Shown one piece after another: positions 41,189 to 51,854 of a stretch of 64,000 nt of DNA (positions within the stretch are counted from its first letter, which is position 1; each line of letters starts with the position of its first letter). The notes below the pieces were generated by a model that was not told where the DNA came from, made no database searches, and saw nothing but the letters and a program-made list of their open reading frames with translations. This stretch comes from Cordylochernes scorpioides (lineage: Eukaryota; Arthropoda; Arachnida; Pseudoscorpiones; Chernetidae): assembly GCA_030710605.1 (NCBI GenBank), contig CP092882.1:2065319-2129318 (forward strand), given 5' to 3'. Both the position numbers and the translations under genes were made by a program.

Positions 41189-42261
41189 TTAAATAAAGGA
41201 CAGGAGAGGATGATAGGCTTCTGGAAGTTCTATTTTTCTATTGATGCTATTTAGTTTGTGGGATACTATTGATTCTAAAATGAGTCTTTGGTGTAAGATA
41301 TGTATGTGGCTGTAATGTATGGTGGGGTTGTTGATGTTGAACGTGTGGCCCGTGGTCTGCATATGTTGGTAAATGAGGGACTTGGTATCTTGACGGGAAA
41401 TATTGCGGGAATGTTCAGTCATCCTGATGGATACAGATCTACCCGTCTCACCGACGTAAGTGGCAGGGCACTGTTCGCATGAGACGGAGTAGACTGCACC
41501 CACAGAACGAAGGGGGGCAGGAGGAGCTGAGGACTTAGTATGAGGGTGACGGAGGGATGAAAGAAGGTTCGGGGAGTTTTTATATATGGTACGGATGCCA
41601 TAGGATTTGAGTTTTCTGGCTATATCAACAGAGGAGGGGGAGTAAGGGAGAAAACACAATGATCTGTATGTCATGGAAGGATTGGAGGTTGCAGGTGTGT
41701 AAGTATATTTGTTAATGAACCAGAGTGGAAAAGAAGCCATGGAGAGCTGGGTTATAATGCGATTTCTTTCTATTATTTTAAAGATGTCTATGGAACAATG
41801 GGTGGATATTCTTTTTGTAAGAGTTCTAACAATACTGATTTTATGGGAGGTGGGGCAGTGAGAATTGTAATGAGTGTAGCAGGGGGGGCATTGTTTTTTA
41901 TGATAAACTGTAGTGTGAAATGAGGATGGGGTGCGGATAATTAAGATGTCTAGGAATGGGAGAACATGGTTAGTTTCAGTTTCAAGAGTGAAGGAAATAT
42001 CTTGGTTGTAATTATTAAGGGTTGATAGTATGAAGCTCTCCTGACCTTTTTTGCATACACAGAAGACATCATCAATGTACCTGCGCCAGAACTGGATATC
42101 TGTTGGGAGGGTATGAGTAATCCAATTATCTATTCTAGTCATGACAATTTCGGCAATAATGGTAGATAGAGGGCTGCCCATTGGGGAGCCCTTTAACTGT
42201 CTGTAATGGTGCTGTAGGAATGAGAATGTGTTCATGCTTAAGCATGTTTTGGTAAGTTGGA
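41189..42261 (-). CDS. Penelope-like RT / GIY-YIG endonuclease, 5'-truncated
   Basis: About 355 codons still open. Order: TKTCLSMNTFSFLQHHYRQL, GSPMGSPLS, the catalytic FWRRYIDDVFCV box, NHVLPFLDILI, a linker, and a C-terminal GIY-YIG nuclease with GAVYSVSCEQCPATYVGETG and RSVSIRMTEH. The N-terminal half of RT is missing, so the product cannot be active. The frame upstream of 42261 belongs to the opposite arm and is artificial. Run of seven C (as G7 at 41882-41888) keeps the frame. Confidence 0.85.
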
Positions 42262-43257
42262 CAATGGGCAGCCCTCTATCTACCATTATTGCCGAAATTG
42301 TCATGACTAGAATAGATAATTGGATTACTCATACCCTCCCAACAGATATCCAGTTCTGGCGCAGGTACATTGATGATGTCTTCTGTGTATGCAAAAAAGG
42401 TCAGGAGAGCTTCATACTATCAACCCTTAATAATTACAACCAAGATATTTCCTTCACTCTTGAAACTGAAACTAACCATGTTCTCCCATTCCTAGACATC
42501 TTAATTATCCGCACCCCATCCTCATTTCACACTACAGTTTATCATAAAAAACAATGCCCCCCCCTGCTACACTCATTACAATTCTTACTGCCCCACCTCC
42601 CATCAAATCAGTATTGTTAGAACTCTTACAAAAAGAATATCCACCCATTGTTCCATAGACATCTTTAAAATAATAGAAAGAAATCGCATTATAACCCAGC
42701 TCTCCATGGCTTCTTTTCCACTCTGGTTCATTAACAAATATACTTACACACCTGCAACCTCCAATCCTTCCATGACATACAGATCATTGTGTTTTCTCCC
42801 TTACTCCCCCTCCTCTGTTGATATAGCCAGAAAACTCAAATCCTATGGCATCCGTACCATATATAAAAACTCCCCGAACCTTCTTTCATCCCTCCGTCAC
42901 CCTCATACTAAGTCCTCAGCTCCTCCTGCCCCCCTTCGTTCTGTGGGTGCAGTCTACTCCGTCTCATGCGAACAGTGCCCTGCCACTTACGTCGGTGAGA
43001 CGGGTAGATCTGTATCCATCAGGATGACTGAACATTCCCGCAATATTTCCCGTCAAGATACCAAGTCCCTCATTTACCAACATATGCAGACCACGGGCCA
43101 CACGTTCAACATCAACAACCCCACCATACATTACAGCCACATACATATCTTACACCAAAGACTCATTTTAGAATCAATAGTATCCCACAAACTAAATAGC
43201 ATCAATAGAAAAATAGAACTTCCAGAAGCCTATCATCCTCTCCTGTCCTTTATTTAA
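42262..43257 (+). pseudogene. Penelope-like RT / GIY-YIG, right copy, frameshifted
   Basis: Same protein as the left copy starting at MGSPLSTII. A run of eight C at 42557-42564 (seven in the left arm) shifts the frame after KKQCPP; the original frame resumes as a separate reading at about 42700 and runs to the stop at 43257, including YVGETGRS. One insertion is the only visible coding difference between the arms. Confidence 0.87.
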
Positions 43258-43678
43258 ACCTCCCCCTTGTATTTAACTGTAAAATATTGACCTCCCTGAA
43301 GCATGTCAAGCTCTCCTGGCCTTTATGTATAAATTTTTCTTTTATATACTTGATATCCCATTTCAACCATATATTATGCCTCATTAATATTTCTTTCCTC
43401 CAGCTAATGTTCTGGCATCTCTTCTATTACCCTATAGGATTTCTATTTCATTTTTTCCATTTTTATTTTTTACCTCTCATTTTTACAAATAGTTAAATTG
43501 CCCATTTGCATGCTTTTTTCTATATTTATGTAAATTAATATGTGTATATATTCTCTACAGCCATCGATGTCGTTCATAGTGTCGTTATATCTTGCCAGTC
43601 GAAGGGCTTTTGCCCGAAAGCTCGCTCTTATGCACCAATAAAGATACTCGTCTTCCTTCGCCTTGTTATTATCGTATA

Positions 43679-45041
43679 AGTTCATTCCAGGAAGAATTAC
43701 TCTACTATTATTCTAAATTGGGGACAGTCCACGACTTTTCCTTTGAACACCGTGACTTCGAAGCTGTCTTTGGCTGACAAAGGCTTGCCTGGAGTTATGG
43801 TTGTCAGTTGGATTTCCGAAATTGTCAAAAATGGTGTTGTAGTAACCCGAGTATACCTGGTTGCAAAGATGGTCAATAGATGGTACCTATTTCCTTTCAT
43901 TTTGACGGGAGAGATTTTTAAATTTCTTTATTTGAATATACACACACACTTCTTTACTAAATTTAGTATTTAAAATCTGAAATTTCGGGAAGTTTACTTT
44001 ATATATTTACATACAACCTTATGCAACTTTACTTCACATTTACATATCTCCATTGATATACGACTACTTGGTCGGCGCGGTGTCGCTGGCGATATTCTAG
44101 CGAATTTCGCCACTCTAGAATCGCCATGTTTGCTGATATCTTATTCAGGTCTTTGCCCTTGAGAAGATGCAGTTTACAAATGACGCCATCATTTCAAAAT
44201 TTGTTTCTATATGTAAAAATATTTCAAATGTATATAGGCATAAATTTAATTATATCTCTCTATACAATATGAAAACATTTTTATATATAAGAGCAAATTT
44301 AAAAAAAAATCCAAACGAAAATTTTGAATATAGAAAAAAAAATGTCACCAAACTACGAGGACGCCATTTCCCGCCATTTTTAGCCGTGTATCTTCTGCGT
44401 GGGTTTTTTTCTGGTGACTATTGTTAGAGAGGGGGGGTAAAAAGCGAGCTGGTCATCCAGGCAAACAGCCGATTGTGTTGTTTCGTCTGGAAACAAACTA
44501 GGTTCGTTTGGCAAACTTTTTGGGTCGCTTTGGTCTAAATTGTGTTAGCAATCCGTCCTCACCAGCCATCAAAGTCTCTTTAAAGTTCCTTGAAGGAAAT
44601 TTGCCTAGAGGTTCATTTTTAGCGTCTGCTGTAAAAAAATAACCTTTAATGAGCAAAAATAGATATGTTTTTCATCGTATTACAAAAGTGTGTTGTTAGG
44701 TATGTAAAAAACGGTATTTTGCATAGCTACTATTTCAATAATAGCATTTGTATAGTATGTAAATAGGGTGTGATATAAAAGGAAATGAAGATTTGCTGTG
44801 AAAATTCTGATAAACACTATTTTCCATCAGCCCCATACAACTATCAAAGAATTCCACTTCCTTGTTTATAAGCAGAATTGCCCAATACAACAACATACAA
44901 CTCTTAGTTACTGTTTGAGAAAGAGCCATGCTCGAATCACATTATATATTTATAATTATATGTATTTCTACTGTCCTCAAACACAAAACTTATATTGTAA
45001 AACAATATTATAAGTATTATAAGTTACTTTAAGTATTATTT
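43679..45041. other. Spacer, no gene
   Basis: Unique sequence. The 86-codon frame at 44167-44427 shows no motif. 44750-44935 contains an H-like TTTATAAGCAGAATTGCCCA but not the ribozyme core. Confidence 0.4.
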
Positions 45042-45151
45042 ATGAACGGAAAAATACGTCCAGGGTAGCCTAGTGGACATAGCATCTGCCCGGTAAGCGG
45101 AACATTGTGGGTTCGATTCCCATCCCTGGACACTTTTATTTTTCCGTTCAT
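45042..45151 (+). tRNA. tRNA-like sequence inside 15-bp inverted repeats
   Basis: TCCAGGG (45060-45066 region) pairs with CCCTGGA for a 7-bp acceptor stem; box A TAGCCTAGTGG; anticodon arm TCTGC-CCGGTAA-GCGGA giving a GGT (Thr) triplet if read as a tRNA; T arm GTGGG-TTCGATT-CCCAT with box B. The D stem is poor and position 33 is C instead of T, so a functional tRNA is doubtful. Outside the acceptor stem the flanks continue as a perfect inverted repeat ATGAACGGAAAAATA / TATTTTTCCGTTCAT, which is not a normal tRNA gene context. Could be a tRNA-derived mobile unit. Confidence 0.6.
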
Positions 45152-45354
45152 CATTACTCTTCATAATTCACCCTTTCATACCTCATCCAAAAAGGTTAGA
45201 AATAGTTAATATTTCACCTTGAAATAAAATTTTGATTTTTCATTGAAAAGAAACTCATGCGGTGTAACTTCAAGTGTTGTTTTACAATCACAAACCGCAG
45301 TGTATTATATTGTATTAAAAACTTATATTATAAAATAAATGAAGCTTCCAGGGT

Positions 45355-45520
45355 TAAGTTTCTTGTGTAAATTTTATTTTCAAGCTATCGGACTTGTCAG
45401 TCCTTCAACAGGACTATCACGTTAACAACTTAATAATACAAAAAGGACTGACAAGTCCGAAAGCTTGAAAATAAAAAAGTTACACAAGAAACTTACCCAC
45501 TGGAAGCTTTATTTATTTTT
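45355..45520. repeat. Inverted pair of Penelope-derived ends
   Basis: GGACTTGTCAGTCCTTCAAC at the left and GGACTGACAAGTCCGAAAGC at the right, with TTTTCAAGC / GCTTGAAAA mirrored. Right arm: stem II GGACT/AGTCC and GAAAGCTT; the left arm has CTGTTGAA. Same family as 8300-8345. Confidence 0.65.
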
Positions 45521-45757
45521 TAATATTATAAATTAGGGAAGAACTTTTATTTATAACAAAGCTTATATCCAGAGTTCATTTAAAATACATTTTATCCAAG
45601 AGTTCAGCTTCAGTATCGATATAAAATCAAAACATCTCAATGCAATATTACAATGATATGGTAGATTAAACTGTCGAAACCGCTGGGAGGGTTCAGCATT
45701 GATGAGCCAGGCCCTCCCTTTTATTATTATTTGATCATTGCAGTAAGGGCAATAGAA

Positions 45758-46096
45758 CACAACAAGTCGGTGGACAAGTAGGTAACACCCTCGATTCCCG
45801 ACAGTCATGAACCGGGATTGAATCCCGCGTTAACATTTTGTTTAATATGTGAATAACCTTCATATATTATTCACTGTTTCAATTACACTGATAGACAAAA
45901 CTTAAGGAAGTTGTACCTTATAGGATATATATATATATATCGGGATTCAGAAAATAACTCTGAGAGATATTTTCTGAATCCCGATATATATATGCTATAA
46001 GGTACAACTTCCTTAAGTTTTGTCTATCAGTGTTATCATGAACTAGGTTGCTCTTGTTGAGCGGTACCTAATAAAGTGATTTTGAACCGAACCGAA
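45758..46096 (+). mobile_element. SINE S1 inside H, itself split by a MITE hairpin
   Basis: Target duplication GGGCAATAGAA at 45747-45757 and 46097-46107. Box A TGGACAAGTAGGTAACACC, box B GGGATTGAATCCCG, end GAGCGGTACC...TTTTGAACC. Interrupted at 45886-46032. Confidence 0.88.
45886..46032. mobile_element. Hairpin derivative of MITE family A
   Basis: 147-bp almost perfect palindrome of two family A ends: CACTGATAGACAAAACTTAA at the left and its inverse ending CTATCAGTG at the right. Compared with the uninterrupted SINE copies, the exact empty site is CAA-TTA-TCATG, and TTA is duplicated (45883-45885, 46033-46035). Confidence 0.88.
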
Positions 46097-46320
46097 GGGC
46101 AATAGAAAATTATTTTATTTTGTAAAGAATTCATACGCGTTAAAAATAGTTTCAATTTATTAATACAGATGGAGCGCTGATACATCACAACAATAATACA
46201 TGCAAGCATACAACTGTCCTATCAGCTTATGTCCATAGTTTTCTTGAATACCATTTCTAAGATTCCACTCTTAAGTGTAGAATATATAAGCAGAATCGTC
46301 CAATACAGTATTAGAGCTCT

Positions 46321-46562
46321 ACTCTCCACTTCTCCCCCCCATATTTCCAAAAAAAAAAAAATTTTTTTTTCCAAATTCATATTCTTATTTTCCATAGGAT
46401 TATTCAAATAATAATCTGTATATATTTACCATGTGTATAATTCTTTCTCCATTTTTACCCCTTTGTATATTTCCCACTTTCATGGGTTTCTCCGTCTTGT
46501 AACCCCAAGGAGAATCCTCTGTAAGACCTGTGTGTCTTAATAAAGGTTTTTGTGTGTGTGTG
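46321..46562 (+). mobile_element. LINE 3' UTR insertion (retroposed)
   Basis: 242 bp, near-identical to 20445-20680, ending in a TG-rich tail. Flanked by the 14-bp duplication AGTATTAGAGCTCT at 46307-46320 and 46563-46576, inside family H. Confidence 0.9.
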
Positions 46563-46580
46563 AGTATTAGAGCTCTAAGA

Positions 46581-46639
46581 AGCGGTCTGGTAGAATAAAT
46601 TGGCGAAACCGTTGGGAGAATTCACCACTGATGAGCCAA
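46581..46639 (+). ncRNA. Re-ordered hammerhead core, covaried stem II
   Basis: AGCGGT, C, TGGT, linker AGAATAAA, TTGGC, GAA, ACCGTT, linker, ACCA, CTGATGA, GCCAA. Stem I four Watson-Crick pairs; stem II five (TTGGC/GCCAA); stem III five plus a G-U. The LINE insertion left this core intact. Confidence 0.6.
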
Positions 46640-46939
46640 GCCCTTCCATTATTTTATCATTGCAGTAAGAGCAGTAGAAAATTGTTTTATTTCAAAAAGA
46701 ATCATAGGCGTTAAAAATAATTTAAATTTCTCCTATCTAGTTAGATTTTAAACAACAAACAATCCCTATATTGGAACATAATCACAGAAAAGAGGGCCAA
46801 CCTGGATATAATTCAAGACTTCGACATTTTTGTAAACATCAAAAGTTGTTGAAGTCTTCAACTTGAATTAATCCAAAATCCAACTCTCCTACAATTATGG
46901 TCTTCTCTAGAACCTATGGATCTATGAACGAAAAACCTT

Positions 46940-47185
46940 TTTTTTTCAAATTATTTCAAGGAATTACTCCCTCTTTATCAATGTATTGCATAAAAACTGA
47001 AACGTTTTGAGAAATGGGTTTTATATCACATATCTCGGTATACCCTCTTTATAGAACTATTTTACATATTTCTTTAAAAATAGACACTTTAGCCAGATAC
47101 ATTTTTATAGAAAATAAAACTTTAACTGACCGAAATGTCTATTTTTTAAAAAGAAATATGAATGCCGGCCAGGCAGCCTCTGTCT
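46940..47185. repeat. Penelope-like fragments
   Basis: CTCCCTCTTTATCAATG with ACTGAAACGTTTTGAG, and GACACTTTAGCC...GACCGAAATGTC next to ATGCCGGCCAGGCAGCCTC, the latter mirrored in 7535-7560. Confidence 0.5.
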
Positions 47186-47525
47186 ACAAGATATCTTATT
47201 GTTTTAGTGTAGGCATCTGATGAAATCTCCCACTAGATATAGCAACCCACTGCAGACGCTGAGAACTATTTCAGAAAAGAAAAATATAGCAATAGAACTC
47301 TATAATTTCTACAGATCAATTGTAAATAGATTCATACACAAAATAGATGGTCAGGAAAGTTTTTAGAACAGATGTGTAAATAAATCCCTTTTCAAACAAA
47401 GGCTCACGTGCACATGGGGAAAGGAAGAAAAAAATTACTGTGTTATTTTGTTGTTGTATGGCGAATCCATACAGGGCAATGGACCCTAATAAAAGCCTTT
47501 TTGTTGTTGTTGTTGTTGTTGTTGC
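47186..47525. other. Spacer ending in LINE-type tail
   Basis: ACCCTAATAAAAGCCTTTTT followed by GTT repeats at 47480-47525 looks like a retroposon tail. No coding part recognised. Confidence 0.4.
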
Positions 47526-47764
47526 GTAGGCTTTATTCTCTTCAGGTTAGTGTGAGGTAAAATCAAACTCGTCCTTTGAAAGTACTGGAAGGTTTTGATA
47601 GAAATTACATTAGGTGTCAATCCAAATGAATGTAAAACCCCCTATCTGTACCTCCCAGTGTGAATACAACTCTGGTAGAAGAAAACAATACTAAGTACAC
47701 TTTAGTACTATTAACCATAGTGGTAATTTGAGTACTAATATATATATATATATATATGCACTAT

Positions 47765-47910
47765 AGTACCAACTGGGAGGGTTCACCATTGATGAGCCAA
47801 GCCCTCCCAATATACTTTTTCATCGCAGTAAGGATAGTGGAAGTTTGTATTATGTATAAAAGAAACATTCGTGCTTTTAAATCCTTTCATTTTATATGTA
47901 TAGATGGCGC
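47765..47910 (+). repeat. Family H fragment lacking strand C
   Basis: CTGGGAGGGTTCACCATTGA and GATGAGCCAAGCCCTCCC remain; the GAAAC block is replaced by a GTACC-rich microsatellite. Confidence 0.65.
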
Positions 47911-48413
47911 GTTATTGCTTTGTATTAATGGGATGGTTAACACAAAAGGGGACAGAATGAAAGCCGGGATAAGCTTTTGACTCCATTCTTGTATTGAAGA
48001 AGGACACTCTCTTGTCTTTGGGTGAAGAAATCGCCCTAGAAGGTGGAAGAGCCAAATTTATTTGTCCAATGACATAGACGGAAGAAGACACTGACAACCA
48101 CTTCAGTATCAACCACTGCTGAGAAAACTATATGGACCAAATATCTAATTATGCAAACATCTGAGAGTGATGGTTACTGATAGATGAAATTAAACAATAT
48201 TTGTTCATAGTGTCATCAAAAGTCGACTTGATGGACATTAACAGCAACAAACAACAACTAGATAGCGTTTATGATTATTAACACTGGTTAATTTCCTAAT
48301 AAAAATACTTTAAATATTAATTTAATGATGATGAATTAAAAAAAATACGGAATTAAAGACCAAATCCCGTGATTTAACTGTAAATCGGAAACAGAATGAA
48401 GAGATATATAAAT
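47911..48413. other. Spacer with LINE debris
   Basis: 48185-48240 resembles the SIREYLSIVSPKVDLMD-coding piece at 12870. Nothing else recognised. Confidence 0.4.
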
Positions 48414-48551
48414 TACACTCATGGACAAAAGGAAGTTTCATATCTCGTGTATCTTCAATAAAGGTCACTGTAATATCTTTCAGAGTTATTGTCTGAATCC
48501 CGATATACATGGTAAAAGGTACAACTTCCTTAAGTTTTGTCCATGAGTGTA
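48414..48551. mobile_element. MITE family A, internal deletion
   Basis: TACACTCATGGACAAA joins directly to GGAAGTTTCATATCTCGTG; the right half is normal and ends CATGAGTGTA. 138 bp. Confidence 0.8.
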
Positions 48552-48959
48552 TATTTTAAAAACGCCTTCCTTGATCTGTAAAAGAAGAAACAATCGAAAT
48601 GTTTTGAAAAAATATTTTTTATTTCCCACATACAGAGATGCAAACACTCCTTCCTATATAAGAATGTATAAAGGTTATGCCAATATTTGCCTCCCCTATA
48701 AAGAAATATATAAAAGGATTTATAGAGTTAAACAAAGGTATGATTTGCATAAGCATATACGTCGTTTTTTTACGCATGCGTGTTTGGCGTTTGCATCTTT
48801 ATTTAGAAACAATAGCTTCAACCTCAGGTAACATTTTTCACGACGCCTTCAACATTGTCAAGTGTTCTTCAAACAAAAAGGTAAATGCACAAATATTCGT
48901 TTAAAATTACAATTTAGGAATAATTTAAATAGATATTCGGAGAAAAACACATCAACTAA

Positions 48960-49260
48960 TAGGTTTTTATTTTACTACCGACGTTTCTGTAACTCCTTAT
49001 CACTCATGACAGTTCTATGTGGCTTTTTCACGTGTACGAACTTTAGATAACAACATACGTGTAAAGTTGAACCCAACGTAAACAAAGAGTTAATAGAATT
49101 AATTATTGGAGGGAGGAAAAGAGAATTTCAACCAATCAGATTCTTTCCCATTGTCATCCAACCAATAAGAGATCGCGTTCATTGCAAATTTTACCCTATC
49201 ACTCATGTCCCCTGAAGAGAATGAAAGATAGTCACTGAAATGTCAGGAGTTGAAATAAAC
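48960..49260. repeat. Penelope-derived ends in opposite orientation
   Basis: TTTTTATTTTACTACCGACG with TTTCTGTAACTCC (minus-type) and CCCCTGAAGAGAATGAAAGA with GTCACTGAAATGTCAGGAG (plus-type). Degraded hammerhead blocks. Confidence 0.45.
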
Positions 49261-49442
49261 AATTGTTTGATGGCTGTGTTTTTTTCTCTGAATCAACTTC
49301 TAACCAACAAATGAAATTAAATCAATATATTTTCGATGCATTTATATACTAAAGTAAATCACTTTTTGGAAAAGTGGATAAAGAATATTAAGAGAATTTA
49401 GTAATCTTTGTATTTATACGGATAATAAGTTTTTCTTAAATT

Positions 49443-49665
49443 ATCTCTAGTACACGTGGTACAGGTCATTATAATCATGGTGGGTACAAGTTGGCGACTG
49501 CTTTTACTGATAGTGCACCACATATCTACACATGTGAAAAGCAGTTCGACTTTTGCACTTACAAATCTGCCAGAGCCCCCGTTTGATTACTTACACTCGC
49601 TGGTGGGGTTGGACCTTTGTAAAAATCGGGGGGCCATTGGAGTATTTTGGATAATGAGTGATTTT
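49443..49665 (-). mobile_element. SINE S2 copy without head
   Basis: CTCTAGTACACGTGGTACAG, ATAATCATGG, GTGAAAAGCAGTTCGAC, CCAGAGCCCCCGTTTGATTA, TGGTGGGGTTGGACC match the S2 body in reverse. Confidence 0.72.
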
Positions 49666-49929
49666 TAGGTATTTCCATGTATCATTTTTGTTTAAACTTT
49701 ATCGAGATTTGTTCAGAGTAATAATAGATGTTTTTGCTCAAGACAAACCTTTGATCATTTGAAGTTTCTTTTTATCTTTTTTTTTTTTTTTTTAAGTTTG
49801 ATCTACAACACGATTTCATTGATTTTTGTGTTTAAAATTTGATGTTTTTTAGTAAAAAAAAAAGATTGAACACAAGCTTTTTAAAGAAATATAAATTATA
49901 GAAGGATTGTGCATACAGGATACCTGCAG

Positions 49930-51005
49930 AATGTTTGACCTTGGAATAGACGACAAAAAGAAATAGGGGTGAAATGGAAGGGGGTGAAGGAGCGAAATGG
50001 AAACCTGCAGAAAATATTACCTTTTAAGGAGCTGCAAATCAATCTGGAGCTTGAATGACTTGTGAAGAAGACAATCTCTAGAAAGGATGGCCAGTGAAGA
50101 GGACAACCTCTAGAAAGGATGGCCAGTGAAGAAGTGGCAAAGAAACCTGGGAAATGATGACTTCTGTGACAAGGAAACCTATGAAATGATGACTTATGAT
50201 GGATCGACAAGGAAACCTAAAGAAAGAATGACCTGTGAAGGAACGTCCAAGGAACTTGGTGAAGAATAACTTGTAAAGAAGCGGCAATGAAACCTGGTGA
50301 AAGGATGACAAGAGACGATAGGGGGAAACTTGGGGAAGGATAAGCTGTGAGGCAACAATTAAGAAACCTGTAAAGGAACGGCCAAGAAACTTAGAGATGG
50401 ATAATCTGTGAAGAAGCGGCAAGGAAACCTCCCAAAGGAGAGACAAGCGGCAAGGAAACCTCCCAAAGGAGAGACAAGCGGTAAGGAAACTTCCCAAAGG
50501 AGAGACAAGCGGCGAGGAAACCTCCCAAAGGAGAGACAAGCGGCAAGGAAACCTCCAAAAGGAGAGACAAGCGGCGAGGAAACCTCCCAAAGGAGAGACA
50601 AGCGACGAGGAAACTTCCAAACGGAGAGACAAGCGGCAAGGAAACCTCCAAAGGAGAGACAAGCGGCAAGGAAGCCTCGCAAAAGAGAGACAAGCGGTAA
50701 GGAAACCTCCCAAAGGAGAGACAAGCGGCAAGGAAAACCGCGACGGCAAGGAAACCTTCAAAAGGAGAGACAAGCGGCAAGAGAACATCCAAAAGGAGAG
50801 ACAAGCGGCAAGGAAAACCGCGACGGCAAGGAACCTTCAAAAGGAGAGACAAGCGGCAAGAAAACATCCAAAAGGAGAGACAAGCGGCGAGGACACCTCC
50901 CAAAGGAGAGACAGGCGGCAAGGAACCCTCCAAAGGAGAGACAAGCGGCAAGGAAACCTCCCAAAGGAGAGACAAGCGGCGAGGAAAACCGCGACGGCAA
51001 GGAAG
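49930..51005. repeat. 31-bp minisatellite
   Basis: AAAGGAGAGACAAGCGGCAA followed by GGAAACCTCCC, repeated about 19 times from 50408; two units contain an extra AAAACCGCGACGGC. 49930-50400 is a more diverged, longer-spaced version (GGAAACCT..GAAATGATGAC). A 31-bp unit keeps frames open on both strands (up to 236 codons), which should not be read as proteins. Confidence 0.9.
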
Positions 51006-51521
51006 TTCTACATATAGCCCGTCAGCCCTCAATTTTCCAGCTGACTTCAGGCCACGGGCATCACGCAGAGCCACGGCACCCACGCAAGCCACTTCTAAGT
51101 AAGAAAAAATGAATATTTTTTAGTCTTCGCTGCCTTCCAATGTCCTAAGACCTAAATATATTTTATCCTGCTGTTCTGATTCCTTTTTTTTTGGTAACGT
51201 CTTGAAGATCCAATTTCCTCTTTTTGTCTCTCAACACGAAGAATGGTTATGCAAATTAATACCAATCATGACTGAAAACTCTGACCTTCTGGAACAAACT
51301 GAAAGCGATCACAACCTGGGTTCGAAACTACACATTAAATCAGGGTTCTCTTTAATATTACTATAAATAAACGCCTTAATGTAGGTATGTCCGTTTTATT
51401 CGCGATACGATTGGCTATTCACTGTCACGTGAAATATATAATCCAATCAGAGAAGAGTTTATTAGCCAATCAGCGTGAAATGTTTCTTTAACTCGGAAGT
51501 TGCTTTGAAAAACGAAATTTT
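51006..51521. other. Spacer
   Basis: 51410-51480 has a CACGTG and two CCAATCA motifs; no gene recognised. Confidence 0.4.
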
Positions 51522-51692
51522 ACACTAATGGACAAAACTTAAGGAAGTGGAAAGTCTTTGATGCCGCGGGTTTTATGTGTTTTTGAAGGAGACAAAGTCA
51601 ATTTGGTGTACACTTGATTATCTCGTGTGTCTTCAATAAAGGTGACCGTGTATCAAATATCTTTCAGAGTTATTGTCTGAATCCCGATATAT
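51522..51692. mobile_element. MITE family A, one end missing
   Basis: Starts TACACTAATGGACAAAACTT and runs to GAATCCCGATATATTTC, where it breaks off without the right terminus. Confidence 0.75.
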
Positions 51693-51854
51693 TTCTAACG
51701 GGAAATATGTAAATAAGGGATAAACAACGCGAGTAAATCCATAGTTATTTAAACACATGTGAATATATCATAGAATGCCTTAAATCGTATATATTTAGGA
51801 AAAGGACGAATTTTTATAATCACTAAATAGAAGGAGGGAAAATATTGGAAGGAC

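Larger units (their letters stand above)
40637..43678. mobile_element. Penelope-like element, 3-kb inverted dimer
   Basis: Two 5'-truncated copies in head-to-head orientation: left arm 40637-42183 (minus), right arm 42262-43678 (plus), 78-bp spacer. Without the LINE inserted in the left arm, the arms are 1,416 and 1,417 bp and differ by little more than one C. The spacer continues the coding sequence of the left copy. The 3' ends carry CCAGTCGAAGGGCTTTTGCC then CGAAAGCTCG, a degraded hammerhead with stem II GGGC/GCCC. Head-to-head truncated copies are typical of Penelope-like insertions. Confidence 0.9.
45555..46165 (+). repeat. Family H copy split by a nested SINE
   Basis: 5' part with CTGTCGAAACCGCTGGGAGG and TTCAGCATTGATGAGCCAGG (core substitutions: CTGTC, AGCA, TTGATGA, so probably inactive); then SINE S1 with duplicated GGGCAATAGAA; then the 3' tail AATTCATACGCGTTAAAAAT. 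Confidence 0.75.
46205..46745 (+). repeat. Family H copy split by a LINE 3' fragment
   Basis: 5' part with GCTTATGTCCATAG, TATATAAGCAGAATCGTCCA, then a LINE tail insertion, then the ribozyme core and the 3' part ATCATAGGCGTTAAAAATAA. Confidence 0.82.

Noticed and set aside
42228-42304. Extra N-terminal residues of the Penelope frames
   Set aside because: They come from reading across the palindrome centre into the antisense of the opposite arm.
50078-51112. Overlapping frames of 230-236 codons on both strands
   Set aside because: They translate a 31-bp minisatellite; frames shift with each unit and both strands are open.
51410-51480. Promoter with CACGTG and two CCAAT boxes
   Set aside because: Short motifs only, no neighbouring exon or TATA/initiator context on either strand.
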